Below, one piece after another: positions 19,189 to 27,707 of a DNA stretch of 64,000 nt; position 1 is the first letter of the stretch, and every line of letters starts with the position of its first letter. A program made the position numbers and the translations under genes. A model generated the notes under the pieces. The model worked only from the letters and a program-made list of their open reading frames with translations, was not told the DNA's origin and searched no databases. The stretch spans positions 1-64,000 of the forward strand of contig JAJFHV010000014.1 in NCBI GenBank assembly GCA_021775415.1. Direction: 5' to 3'. Source of the DNA: Hyphomicrobiales bacterium. GTDB lineage: Bacteria; Pseudomonadota; Alphaproteobacteria; Rhizobiales; Rhizobiaceae.

Positions 19189-20499
19189 TTGAGTGACCTT
19201 TTTGCAAAAGATGCTGATAGCGTCACCGCACTAAATCCCCTGGCTGATCGATTGCGCCCAAAAACACTTGATGAGGTTGTCGGGCAGCCGCATCTGACGG
19301 GTGAGAAGGGTACGCTTACCCGGATGATTGCATCAGGAAGTCTTGGAAACCTGATATTCTGGGGGCCCCCAGGTACCGGCAAGACCACAATCGCACGGCT
19401 TTTGGCCGGTGCGTGTGATCTGGCGTTTGAGCAGGTATCTGCAATCTTTAGCGGTGTGGCAGATCTCAAAAAGGTCTTTGAATCCGCACGAATGCGTCGA
19501 ACAAATGGCCTGCGGACGTTGTTGTTTGTGGACGAAATTCATCGCTTTAATCGCGCGCAGCTGGATAGCTTCCTCCCCGTAATGGAGGATGGGACGATTG
19601 TGCTGGTTGGTGCCACAACTGAAAATCCATCGTTTGAATTGAATGCAGCACTATTGTCCCGCGCCAGTGTGCTGAGTTTTAATCCGCATGATGGCGAAAG
19701 CCTGAACTTGCTAATTGATCGTGCAGTCGAGGCTGAAGGCAAGGCGTTGCCGCTTGATGAGGAGGCACGTGCATCACTCATCCGGATGGCTGATGGTGAC
19801 GGGCGCGCCATAATCTCGCTGGTAGAAGAAGTTTGGCGCATTGCCAAGGACGGTGAAATTCTCGATGCGGAGATGTTGCAGGATGCTCTGCAACGTCGTG
19901 CACCTATCTACGACAAGGGGCAGGACGGGCATTACAACCTGATCAGCGCGTTGCACAAGTCAGTCCGTGGCTCTGACCCCGACGCAGCGCTCTACTATCT
20001 GGCGCGGATGATGGACGCTGGTGAAGACCGCCGTTATATCGGGCGCCGGCTTGTTGTTATGGCAAGCGAAGAAGTTGGAAATGCGGATCCCCAGGCTCTT
20101 GTGGTGGCGATGTCTGCCTGTCAGGCGTTTGACTATCTCGGGATTGCAGAGGGTGACCGGGCGCTGGCACAGGCCTGCGTATACATTGCAACAGCACCGA
20201 AATCGAATGCCGTCCATGTGGCGCTAAAACGGGCAATGAGTTCGGCCAAGGAGTATGGTTCACTTTTGCCACCCAAGCACATCCTCAACGCCCCAACCAA
20301 ACTGATGGGGGATGAAGGCTATGGGGAGGGATATAAATATGATCATGACCAGCCGGAAGCATTTTCAGGGCAGGACTATTTTCCGGAAAAAATGGGGCGG
20401 CAGAGCTACTACAACCCGGAGGAACGCGGGTTTGAACGGGAAATTGTAAAACGCATGGAATATTGGGCCAAGCTGCGACAGGAGCGCAATAAGTCATGA
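19189..20499 (+). CDS. rarA: Replication-associated recombination protein A (RarA/MgsA)
   Basis: 436 residues, a clamp-loader-like AAA+ ATPase that acts at stalled replication forks. Walker A GPPGTGKTT is at about 58-66, Walker B LLFVDEIHRFNR at about 110-121, and the C-terminal MgsA domain contains SEEVGNADP and PPKHILNAP. The start is TTG at 19189; no in-frame ATG gives a full N-terminus. It overlaps crcB by four bases. Confidence 0.96.
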   Translation: MSDLFAKDADSVTALNPLADRLRPKTLDEVVGQPHLTGEKGTLTRMIASGSLGNLIFWGPPGTGKTTIARLLAGACDLAFEQVSAIFSGVADLKKVFESARMRRTNGLRTLLFVDEIHRFNRAQLDSFLPVMEDGTIVLVGATTENPSFELNAALLSRASVLSFNPHDGESLNLLIDRAVEAEGKALPLDEEARASLIRMADGDGRAIISLVEEVWRIAKDGEILDAEMLQDALQRRAPIYDKGQDGHYNLISALHKSVRGSDPDAALYYLARMMDAGEDRRYIGRRLVVMASEEVGNADPQALVVAMSACQAFDYLGIAEGDRALAQACVYIATAPKSNAVHVALKRAMSSAKEYGSLLPPKHILNAPTKLMGDEGYGEGYKYDHDQPEAFSGQDYFPEKMGRQSYYNPEERGFEREIVKRMEYWAKLRQERNKS

Positions 20500-20873
20500 C
20501 TCACCTTCTTCTCGTGGCACTTGGTGGTGCTATTGGTGCTGCTTTCAGGCATCTTTCTGGAATTGCTGCACTCCGTCTGATGGGGTTGGCATTTCCCTGG
20601 GGGACGTTGTTCGTGAACGTCTTTGGTTCCCTGTTGATGGGATTGTTTATCGCCTGGCTTACAAAGCGCAGTGGCACATCAAACGAGCTCCGGCTGTTCG
20701 TTGCAACCGGAATTTTAGGCGGTTTTACCACATTTTCCGCGTTTTCTCTGGATGTCGCCAATCTGGTTGAGAGGGGCGCAGGTGTTGGAGCCGCAAGCTA
20801 TGTCATCGCTAGTGTCGTCCTATCCGTTTCTGCGGTGTTTATTGGGCTATGGTTTGGCCGCGCTATCCTGTAA
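20496..20873 (+). CDS. crcB: Fluoride ion channel CrcB (Fluc)
   Basis: 125 residues with four predicted membrane helices. The family signatures GGAIGAAFRHL (about 10-20), GTLFVNVFGSLLMG (about 36-49) and TGILGGFTTFSAFSLD (about 71-86) are intact. Dual-topology dimers export fluoride. Its ATGA start overlaps the rarA stop. No fluoride riboswitch is visible, as expected for an internal operon gene. Confidence 0.96.
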   Translation: MTHLLLVALGGAIGAAFRHLSGIAALRLMGLAFPWGTLFVNVFGSLLMGLFIAWLTKRSGTSNELRLFVATGILGGFTTFSAFSLDVANLVERGAGVGAASYVIASVVLSVSAVFIGLWFGRAIL

Positions 20874-20906
20874 AGGTCTGGCTTTAGTACAGACATCAGG
20901 TTTGCC

Positions 20907-21908
20907 ATGAGCAGTGTAGAGAGCAAAATTGTAGACGCCGATGAGGCGGGAATGCGACTTGACCGTTGGTTCAAATTGCATTTTCCAGGTCTCGGCTTTG
21001 GGCAATTGCAAAAACTGCTGCGCTCCGGACAAATCCGGATTAATGGTGGTCGGGTGAAATCCGACACCCGGATTGCTACCGGCCAAAGTGTGCGACTTCC
21101 TCCACAATTGGGTGGCATGTCTGAACCAGCAATTTCCAAGCCGCTTACGCGCAATACTATCCGTGATCGAAATGATGCCGACGTTCTGCAGTCCATGCTG
21201 CTGCATGAGGATAAAAAGGTACTTGTGTTCAACAAGCCGGCTGGTTTGGCAGTGCAGGGCGGTTCAGGCCTCAACCGTCACGTGGACAGCATGCTGGAAT
21301 CAATGCGCAGCCAAAAGGGTGAAAAACCAAGGCTTGTACATCGTCTGGACCGGGAAACATCCGGTGTTTTGGTTGTGGCCCGTACGCGCGGCGCTGCGGC
21401 CGAACTGACCAAGTCATTCCGTCATCGCGATACGGACAAAACCTACTGGGCAATCTGTAAAGGCGTGCCGCGCAAGCGGGAAGCACAGATTTCAACTTAC
21501 ATGGTCAAGGACAAATTGCCCGAAGGTGACATGATGAGGGTAGCAAAACATGGGGAGCGGGGTGCTGATCACGCGGTTACCAAGTATCGGGTGATTGATA
21601 AAGCCGGGCCCTATCTTTCCTGGATCGAGTTCAAACCGGTAACGGGCCGTACCCACCAGCTGCGCGTACATGCCAGCCATATTGAACACCCAATAATCGG
21701 GGATCCAAAGTATTTTGACATCGAAAATTGGGAACTTCCGGGTGGAATTCAAAAGCGGCTGCACCTTCATGCCCGTCGCATACGAATTCCTCACCCAGAT
21801 GGCGGCATGATCGACATTTCTGCACCGCTCCCACCCCACATGGTTCAGACTTTCAACCTGCTTGGATTGGATGAATCAGATAGTGAGCCGATTGATGGAA
21901 GCGCTTGA
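20907..21908 (+). CDS. rluC: RluC-type 23S rRNA pseudouridine synthase
   Basis: 333 residues. An N-terminal S4 RNA-binding domain (RLDRWFKLHFPGLGFGQLQKLLRSGQIRI, about 12-50) precedes the RluA-family catalytic domain. Catalytic motif HRLDRETSGVLVVA is near residue 146-159 with the essential Asp; VTGRTHQLRVHASH is near 246. It is assigned to the RluC/RluD branch because it has the S4 domain; the exact target uridines are not provable here. Start ATG follows AGACATCAGGTTTGCC. Confidence 0.9.
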   Translation: MSSVESKIVDADEAGMRLDRWFKLHFPGLGFGQLQKLLRSGQIRINGGRVKSDTRIATGQSVRLPPQLGGMSEPAISKPLTRNTIRDRNDADVLQSMLLHEDKKVLVFNKPAGLAVQGGSGLNRHVDSMLESMRSQKGEKPRLVHRLDRETSGVLVVARTRGAAAELTKSFRHRDTDKTYWAICKGVPRKREAQISTYMVKDKLPEGDMMRVAKHGERGADHAVTKYRVIDKAGPYLSWIEFKPVTGRTHQLRVHASHIEHPIIGDPKYFDIENWELPGGIQKRLHLHARRIRIPHPDGGMIDISAPLPPHMVQTFNLLGLDESDSEPIDGSA

Positions 21909-21961
21909 ATTGACTCAAAAATCCCGAAACGCTTTGCCCCCGAATTATATGTGAGAATACC

Positions 21962-22756
21962 ATGCGTGAATTTTTGGAAGATGCAGAAAAGCATAACGCA
22001 AAAGATCCTGTAAAAGCCGCCCAGGCTGGTGGCCGCCCGGTATTGCCAAAACGGTTCTACAAGTCAGTCACTGTTGAATCTGCAGATGACGGATTTGCGG
22101 TACTGCTTGATGGTAAACGGGTAAAAACACCGGGAAAACAACAATTTAGCCTGAGTACAGAAAAACAGGCGCATTTGCTAGCTGCAGAATGGGACGCTCA
22201 AAAAGAGCATATTAACCCGCTGCATATGCCGGTTACCCGGATCGTCAACACTGCAATTGATGGCGTTGAAGAACAAAGCCAGGCAGTATTTGAGGATATC
22301 CTGCGATATGCAGGCAGCGACTTGTTGTACTATCGCGCTGAAACACCGGAAAGCCTGGTAGAAGCCCAAACAAGACACTGGGACCCCGTACTCGATTGGG
22401 CTCAGGGTGAGTTGGGAGCAGTATTTGAGACAGGCGAGGGGATTGCGTTCATCACCCAGCCAAAGGAAGCCATTGCTGCCTTCGGTGCCACCCTGAAACG
22501 TCATGACACAGCATTGGAACTTGCCTGCCTTCACACTTTTACCTCACTGACTGGATCAGCACTGCTATCTTTGGCGATTGCTGAAGGGTTTCTGGATGCG
22601 GAAACGGCCTGGAGCGCAGCCCATGTGGATGAAGACTGGAACATTGGTCGATGGGGAGAAGATCACGAAGCTGCCCAGCGCCGTGCCCAACGCTGGCTGG
22701 AAATGTCGGCAGCAGAGACTTTGCTGTCAGCGGTGAAAGAGGATAACGGCAGTTGA
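21962..22756 (+). CDS. ATP12-family F1-ATPase assembly chaperone
   Basis: 264 residues. PKRFYKSVTVE (about 29-39), GFAVLLDGKRVKTPGK (about 43-58) and AAEWDAQKEHINPLHMPVTRI (about 75-95) are characteristic of the ATP12 family. These bind F1 alpha subunits during assembly, in mitochondria and alphaproteobacteria. It ends in a four-base TTGA overlap with the adenylate cyclase gene. Confidence 0.92.
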   Translation: MREFLEDAEKHNAKDPVKAAQAGGRPVLPKRFYKSVTVESADDGFAVLLDGKRVKTPGKQQFSLSTEKQAHLLAAEWDAQKEHINPLHMPVTRIVNTAIDGVEEQSQAVFEDILRYAGSDLLYYRAETPESLVEAQTRHWDPVLDWAQGELGAVFETGEGIAFITQPKEAIAAFGATLKRHDTALELACLHTFTSLTGSALLSLAIAEGFLDAETAWSAAHVDEDWNIGRWGEDHEAAQRRAQRWLEMSAAETLLSAVKEDNGS

Positions 22757-23856
22757 AATGGTTTGAGTTTAGAAAAGACAATGTGAAGATCTGGCTGACC
22801 GTCATTTTAGTCGCGGGCCTTATCGGTTTTCTTTACACGGAGGTCGTGTATTTCCGAACACCAAACGAAGCAAGTTCCCGCTGGGTCGGTGTTATTATTG
22901 GTTTGTGCGTAGGTGCGACATCGGCAGGCTTTGAGCTGTTTTTCGTCTCCGCCCCGTTTTCACCGATGCGCAAGCTGTCATTTTTGTCCGCTCTATTTGT
23001 TCGGGTCGTGGTACACCTGTCCTTGATATTTTTTTCGATGCTTGTCGTCCAGATCATTTATGATCAGATTTACAACACCGGAATACTGATGTTCGATCCC
23101 GTAAGAGGCGGAGTTTCAACCGATTTAACCTTTTCGTTTGCTGTGATGTTCATCGTAATATTTTACATGCAGATGCGGTTGTTTATCGGACCGCGAACGC
23201 TCAAGAACCTGATCCTGGGAAAGTACAACCAGCCACTTTCTGAAGAGCGGATTTTCATGTTTCTGGATATTGCCGGTTCGACAAAAGCAGCGCAAAAGAT
23301 CGGCGATGTGGAGTTCCATCGCTATCTCAATCAATTGTTTATCCTGTTCGATCGTCCCATAAATCGCAGTGGTGGTGAAGTGCATTCCTATGTTGGAGAT
23401 GCAATCATCGCCATCTGGCCCTTGTCGCAATCTGCTGAAAACAACTCACGGGTGTTCGCCGCGCTTCGTGAAATTCATGAACTGTGTCAATTGCACTCAC
23501 AAACCATTCGTGAAAACTTCGGAGTTGAGCCTGGTGTTCGGGCAGCCATACATGGCGGGTCGGTCGTTGCTGGAGAGACCGGAGACAGCAAGCGGCAGAT
23601 TACCTATCTGGGAGACACCGTAAATATCACCGCCCGCATTGAAGGAATGGCAAAGGAACTTGGGGAGCATTATTTGGTGAGTGACGCCATTTTGTCCCGT
23701 ACGGTTCTACCACATGGCTCTGCTGCCACACCGGTGGGAAAGCATGAGTTGAAGGGCGTTGGTGAGGTAATGGCGCTTTCAGCATTGAGTTTCGACGGTG
23801 ACGTAGCTATCCATGATTCAAACCAACAAGCATCGAAAAGTGCAGCTGTTGAATGA
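22753..23856 (+). CDS. Membrane-anchored class III adenylate/guanylate cyclase
   Basis: 367 residues. The N-terminal half has about four membrane helices (residues 10-150). The class III catalytic domain covers about 165-345: FMFLDIAGSTKAAQKIG (metal-binding Asp), YVGDAIIAIWP (second Asp), and TYLGDTVNITARIEG. The start is TTG overlapping the ATP12 stop; the nearby ATG is out of frame. Its 3' end overlaps the EamA gene by four bases (ATGA), giving a three-gene coupled unit. Adenylate rather than guanylate specificity is assumed. Confidence 0.88.
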   Translation: MKWFEFRKDNVKIWLTVILVAGLIGFLYTEVVYFRTPNEASSRWVGVIIGLCVGATSAGFELFFVSAPFSPMRKLSFLSALFVRVVVHLSLIFFSMLVVQIIYDQIYNTGILMFDPVRGGVSTDLTFSFAVMFIVIFYMQMRLFIGPRTLKNLILGKYNQPLSEERIFMFLDIAGSTKAAQKIGDVEFHRYLNQLFILFDRPINRSGGEVHSYVGDAIIAIWPLSQSAENNSRVFAALREIHELCQLHSQTIRENFGVEPGVRAAIHGGSVVAGETGDSKRQITYLGDTVNITARIEGMAKELGEHYLVSDAILSRTVLPHGSAATPVGKHELKGVGEVMALSALSFDGDVAIHDSNQQASKSAAVE

Positions 23857-24785
23857 GTGCTTTGTCCATTCCCCGCAACGCCATTGTTACGGCCATGATG
23901 ATCATGGCAAGCGCCATGCTTTTTGCTCCCGTAATGGACGCGATTGCAAAGTTCTCGGCGATCCATTTTGCCGTCAGTCCGGCAATGATCACCTTTGGAC
24001 GCTTCTGGGTACAGACCTTCTTTCTGTTGCTGTTTTTGATTATTGCCTGGTTGCGCCGTGATCTGGCGTTTTCGTTTTCCGGCTTGAACATCTTGCGTGG
24101 TTTGCTCATGGGACTGGCAGCGATGTTGTTCTTTACGGCTGTCAAATACATGCCCCTGGCTGATTGCATTGCCATTTTCTTTGTCGAGCCACTAATTGTG
24201 ATGCTCATGTCATCGGTGTTTCTTGGGGAGGTCGTTGGATGGCGGCGGCGGATAGCAGCATTCGTTGGATTTTGCGGTGCAATGATCGTTATCCAGCCAA
24301 GCTATGAACTGTTTGGCGCTGTATCCCTCTTGCCACTGTGTACGGCACTGTTGTTTTCGACCTATTTAATCCTGACGCGAATGGCAGGCGGTACGGATGA
24401 GCCACTCATCATGCAATTTTATGCTGGCGTCGGTGGCGTACTGATTTGCGGTGCGATCATGGCCGTTGGTACGCCACTGGATATAGAGGATTTGTCATTT
24501 ACTCTACCCCAGGAGAGCCGTGCCTGGGCATTGTTGCTGGCAATGGGTTTTCTTGCCACAGCCGCGCATATGTTACTGGTGATAGCCTTTTCCATGGCAC
24601 CGGCCTCAATACTTGCACCCTTCCAGTATCTGGAAATTGTGACTGCTACCGTGTTGGGATTCTTCTTGTTCGATGAATTTCCCGATCCGCTCAAATGGCT
24701 GGGCATCTTCATCATTATTGGTTCCGGACTGTATACATTCATCCGGGAGCGACAGGTGGAGCGTGAAGAAAACATGCTGCGCTGA
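23853..24785 (+). CDS. EamA/RhaT-family (DMT) transporter
   Basis: 310 residues with ten predicted membrane helices in two EamA repeats. The first repeat has FGRFWVQTFF and the second APFQYLEIVTATVLGFFLFDEFPDPLKWLGIFIIIGSGLY near residues 250-290, the standard EamA ending. Such proteins usually export metabolites such as amino acids; the substrate is unknown. It is coupled to the cyclase gene. Confidence 0.88.
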   Translation: MSALSIPRNAIVTAMMIMASAMLFAPVMDAIAKFSAIHFAVSPAMITFGRFWVQTFFLLLFLIIAWLRRDLAFSFSGLNILRGLLMGLAAMLFFTAVKYMPLADCIAIFFVEPLIVMLMSSVFLGEVVGWRRRIAAFVGFCGAMIVIQPSYELFGAVSLLPLCTALLFSTYLILTRMAGGTDEPLIMQFYAGVGGVLICGAIMAVGTPLDIEDLSFTLPQESRAWALLLAMGFLATAAHMLLVIAFSMAPASILAPFQYLEIVTATVLGFFLFDEFPDPLKWLGIFIIIGSGLYTFIRERQVEREENMLR

Positions 24786-24878
24786 CGCAAACCTGTTCAC
24801 CACCTGTTAACCAAGAACATTCGTCAAATATCAAATCCCTTCGGTTATTTTTGTCCAAACCAAAGACGGGGATTGATC

Positions 24879-25895
24879 ATGAATACGATTACAGCCATGG
24901 ACTTTTCTGCATTGCTGGAAAGCCAGGACAAGATAACCGATCGCGATGTTCGCCATTTCCGTGGCGAAGTGTTTGGCGATGGCGTTGTCTCGCAGTGGGA
25001 AGCGGAGGCGATGTTTGCAATTGACTCCACGATTGAGGACAAGTGCAACACCTGGAACGAATTTTTCGTCGAGGCACTGGTGGACCATGTTGTATATCAG
25101 GCCGAGCCACGCGGTTATGTCAGCGTTGCCAACGCCGAGTGGCTGATAAACCAGATTTCCAAGGATGGCAAAATCCAGTCCGCAAGCGAACTGGAATTGC
25201 TGGTAAAGGCGATTGAAGCGTCGCTCCATGTACCAGAGAGCCTGTCTACATTTGCGCTGGCTGAGGTGGCGCGTGCCGTGATTGAAGGCAATGGTCCATT
25301 GATCGGCGACGATAATCTCACGTCGGGCGTTATCGGGCAGCCGGAAGCACTCCTTTTGCGCCGAATTGTCTATGGAGGTGCCAGTTCCCATGGGATTGGT
25401 ATCAGCCGCGCAGAGATCGAAGTTCTGTTCGACCTCAATGACCGCACATCCCAATCAGAAAATCATCCCGAATGGACAGATCTTTTCGTCAAGGCAATGG
25501 CTTGCCACTTGATGGCCGCATCGGGCTACCAGGTACCAGATCGCAAGGAAGCCCTGCGCCGTGAAGCATGGCTTGAAGATACCGAAGTTGATGTTGCCGC
25601 AAGTCTTTCCAAGACGCTTTCTTCAATTGGTGGTTTGTTCAAGGCCGCAACCTGGAGTGAGGCTGCAATGAGTGGCAATGAAATGGAAAACGCTTGGGCG
25701 GAACGCAACGCAGATATGGAAATGCGTGAGCAACTAGCCAATCCTGTCGATCAAAGTGAAGCGGAATGGCTTGCCGAGCGCATAGGTCGCGATGGTGTGT
25801 TTCACGAAAATGAAAAAGCACTTCTTAAATACTTGAAACAGCAGAGTCCGAAAATTCATCCGGCACTCCAACCATTGCTTGAAAAAGTGGCGTGA
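24879..25895 (+). CDS. Unrecognised protein with an internal A-B-A'-B' duplication
   Basis: 338 residues, soluble, acidic and helix-rich, without signal peptide or membrane helices. No family recognised with confidence. Two elements each occur twice. Element A ends in TWNEFFVEALVDHVV (about 58-72) and EWTDLFVKAMACHLM (about 198-212). Element B is ANAEWLINQISKDGKI (about 84-99) and SEAEWLAERIGRDGVF (about 293-308). The D-G-x-[IVF]...E pattern loosely recalls TerB-like helical domains. The ATG at 24879 is preferred over TTG 24873 because of the GACGGGGATTGATC spacing. Confidence 0.75.
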   Translation: MNTITAMDFSALLESQDKITDRDVRHFRGEVFGDGVVSQWEAEAMFAIDSTIEDKCNTWNEFFVEALVDHVVYQAEPRGYVSVANAEWLINQISKDGKIQSASELELLVKAIEASLHVPESLSTFALAEVARAVIEGNGPLIGDDNLTSGVIGQPEALLLRRIVYGGASSHGIGISRAEIEVLFDLNDRTSQSENHPEWTDLFVKAMACHLMAASGYQVPDRKEALRREAWLEDTEVDVAASLSKTLSSIGGLFKAATWSEAAMSGNEMENAWAERNADMEMREQLANPVDQSEAEWLAERIGRDGVFHENEKALLKYLKQQSPKIHPALQPLLEKVA

Positions 25896-25928
25896 AGTGA
25901 TTCTAAAGACTCGTTAAATCGATTTTAG

Positions 25929-25954
25929 AGGCGCCCAATGCGGCGCCTTTATTC
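25929..25954 (+). terminator. Terminator between the duplicated-domain gene and lipB
   Basis: AGGCGCC (25929-25935) pairs with GGCGCCT (25942-25948) around CAATGC, followed by TTATTCGTTT. It lies between convergent genes and may work in both directions. Confidence 0.75.
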
Positions 25955-25966
25955 GTTTCCAGCTTG

Positions 25967-26704
25967 TTATGCGCCGGTTTCGACCCGTCCAAACAGCTTT
26001 TCAAACTCTTGTTTGAGCGCGATGTCGAGATCCGCCATCGAAACAGGCAGGCCAAGATCCACCAGGCTGGTCACTCCATGATCCAAGATGCCGCAGGGTA
26101 CAATTCCGGAGTAATGGTCAAGCTCCGGTTCAACGTTGATTGAAATCCCGTGAAACGTCACCCAGCGGCGTACCCGTATGCCGATTGCCGCAATCTTGTC
26201 TTCACGCGGCGTACCATCGGGCAGGGGAGGCTTTTCTGGCCGTTTTACCCAGACACCCACCCGGTCTTCGCGGCGTTCGCCCTTGACGTTGAAATGCGCA
26301 AGCGTGTTGATAATCCAGGCTTCAAGCGCTGATACATAGGCCCGAACATCGGGCGAGCGACGGTTGAGGTCCAGCATCGCGTAACACACACGTTGTCCCG
26401 GCCCATGATAGGTATACTCGCCTCCACGCCCGGTCTCGTGAACCGGGAAGCGGTTCGCCATCACGAGGTCTTTTGGTGTTGCACTTGTACCAGCCGTGTA
26501 GAGTGGTGCGTGTTCAACCAGCCAGATCCGCTCAGGCGCGGAGCCAAGTTTGATGTCGTTTGCGATTTCTTCCATGCGGGTGATGGCGTGTTGATAATCT
26601 ACCGGATTGTTGGAGACCTCCCAGACAGGTGGAGAAGACCCATCTGCTGCCAGCATGGAAGGGCTTAGGTTCTCACGTTTTGGTATTTGATTTGACTGCG
26701 CCAT
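25967..26704 (-). CDS. lipB: Octanoyltransferase LipB
   Basis: 245 residues from ATG 26704. LipB transfers octanoyl groups from acyl carrier protein to lipoyl domains. Seen: [17 protein letters not shown] (about 58), [20 protein letters not shown] (about 88-107), the catalytic lysine in [13 protein letters not shown] (about 168) and the catalytic cysteine in GIVPCGI (about 202). Alternative starts are GTG 26737 and ATG 26656; none has a clear ribosome-binding site, so the N-terminus is uncertain. It precedes the tRNA-Leu on the opposite strand. Confidence 0.93.
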   Translation of the reverse strand: MAQSNQIPKRENLSPSMLAADGSSPPVWEVSNNPVDYQHAITRMEEIANDIKLGSAPERIWLVEHAPLYTAGTSATPKDLVMANRFPVHETGRGGEYTYHGPGQRVCYAMLDLNRRSPDVRAYVSALEAWIINTLAHFNVKGERREDRVGVWVKRPEKPPLPDGTPREDKIAAIGIRVRRWVTFHGISINVEPELDHYSGIVPCGILDHGVTSLVDLGLPVSMADLDIALKQEFEKLFGRVETGA

Positions 26705-26839
26705 GGCTTCTGTTTGCAACAATGACCGAACCAACACAACTGCCTGCCAATAAAGCGCACCAAATGCTGCAATTTCCCTTGTTTCGGGAGCAGCGATTTG
26801 TTACATGCGCCAAGCTGATTTAATCAGCCCCTTTCCTTC

Positions 26840-26926
26840 GCGGCCGTGGCGGAATTGGTAGACGCGCAGCGTTGAGGTCGCTGTGGGGTAACACCCGTGG
26901 AAGTTCGAGTCTTCTCGGCCGCACCA
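26840..26926 (+). tRNA. tRNA-Leu (anticodon GAG)
   Basis: 87 bases including encoded CCA (26924-26926). Acceptor GCGGCCG (26840-26846) pairs with CGGCCGC (26916-26922). The D arm is GCG...CGC. The anticodon stem CAGCG/CGCTG encloses the loop TTGAGGT, giving anticodon GAG. A long variable arm (GGGGTAACACCC region) marks a class II tRNA, and the T arm GAAG-TTCGAGT-CTTC is intact. Its 3' end is duplicated at 34829-34844. Confidence 0.96.
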
Positions 26927-26928
26927 AG
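26913..26928 (+). repeat. Left copy of tRNA-Leu 3'-end direct repeat (putative att site)
   Basis: The 16-base sequence TCTCGGCCGCACCAAG lies at the tRNA 3' end and is repeated exactly at 34829-34844 in the same orientation. tRNA 3' ends are classic integration sites for tyrosine-recombinase islands. Confidence 0.65.
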
Positions 26929-27293
26929 TGAAAACGACTAAGTTATTGAAAACAAATAAACGTTATCTTCTATAGAAATATTCAATCCACCTTATACCCA
27001 TTCTAACCTTGTTGCTGGCATACGGTGATACCTTGACGCTTGACGGGTCTATTTCAATGTTCGCTTTGGGGGTGAAGCAGAAGCCATATAAAGATTGTTG
27101 AATGTCTACTTATGACCCGTAGCGGACCTTACAGTGCCGTCAACCAAAGTCTGCATTTGCACCCGAAGCAGGCCTCTAGGGGAGAGACCACATGTCTGTT
27201 AAAGTGGCCCTCGCAGATTGAACAATTAGGATAATGGTTTTGCATTGATGAGTGGAACCAATACGACTCCAGTCGTTTGCCCAGGGAAAAGGG
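26927..27293. other. Non-coding stretch after tRNA-Leu
   Basis: No coding frame is convincing here. The stretch 27060-27180 contains degenerate pieces such as ATGTTCGCTTTGGGGG, AATGTCTACTTATGACC and GTAGCGGAC. They recall TGTCCGCTT-type fragments also seen at 43797-43855. It is probably decayed intergenic or element-edge sequence. Confidence 0.4.
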
Positions 27294-27632
27294 ATGAATA
27301 TGAAATACAACATCATGACCTCAGTAGGCTTGACGGCATTCCTATTGTCCTCGCACTGTTTCGCGGCTGGTGAGGTTGATCTGGCTGAGGTGATCGAGCA
27401 GACCAACAACACCTGGTTGGATTTACCCGTTCTTACCAATCGGGCGGTCAAGGTGGGCAAGGTGGTGCAGGTTGTTGTAGCTGCAAACGGCAGCGCCAAG
27501 ACGATCTGGGTCGGTACCAAAGGATCAGGAAAGGAAGGGCTTCCCGATCTTCTGATTTTTTCTCGCAAGGATGTGCTGCTCAAGCGCGACCACGTACGTA
27601 TTAATATGGACGACGCGTCGGCCGGATCATGA
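27294..27632 (+). CDS. Small secreted protein of unknown function
   Basis: 112 residues from ATG 27294 (AGGGAAAAGGG just upstream; ATG 27300 is also possible). The signal peptide is about 1-24, ending FLLSSHCFAA before GEVDL. The mature part is about 88 residues and beta-strand-rich in appearance (VGKVVQVVVAANGSAKTIWVG), with no family recognised. It is the first gene inside the putative island and is convergent with dctM. It has no cysteines after the signal region. Confidence 0.6.
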   Translation: MNMKYNIMTSVGLTAFLLSSHCFAAGEVDLAEVIEQTNNTWLDLPVLTNRAVKVGKVVQVVVAANGSAKTIWVGTKGSGKEGLPDLLIFSRKDVLLKRDHVRINMDDASAGS

Positions 27633-27707
27633 GTCACTTTGTGTGATGGTGGCTCTGTAATACCTCGTGTTCAGAATTCAGCACATTGATTAAGCCCAAG
27701 TTACTTA

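Noticed and set aside
20400-20500. Fluoride riboswitch for crcB
   Set aside because: crcB starts inside the rarA stop and there is no leader in which a riboswitch could lie.
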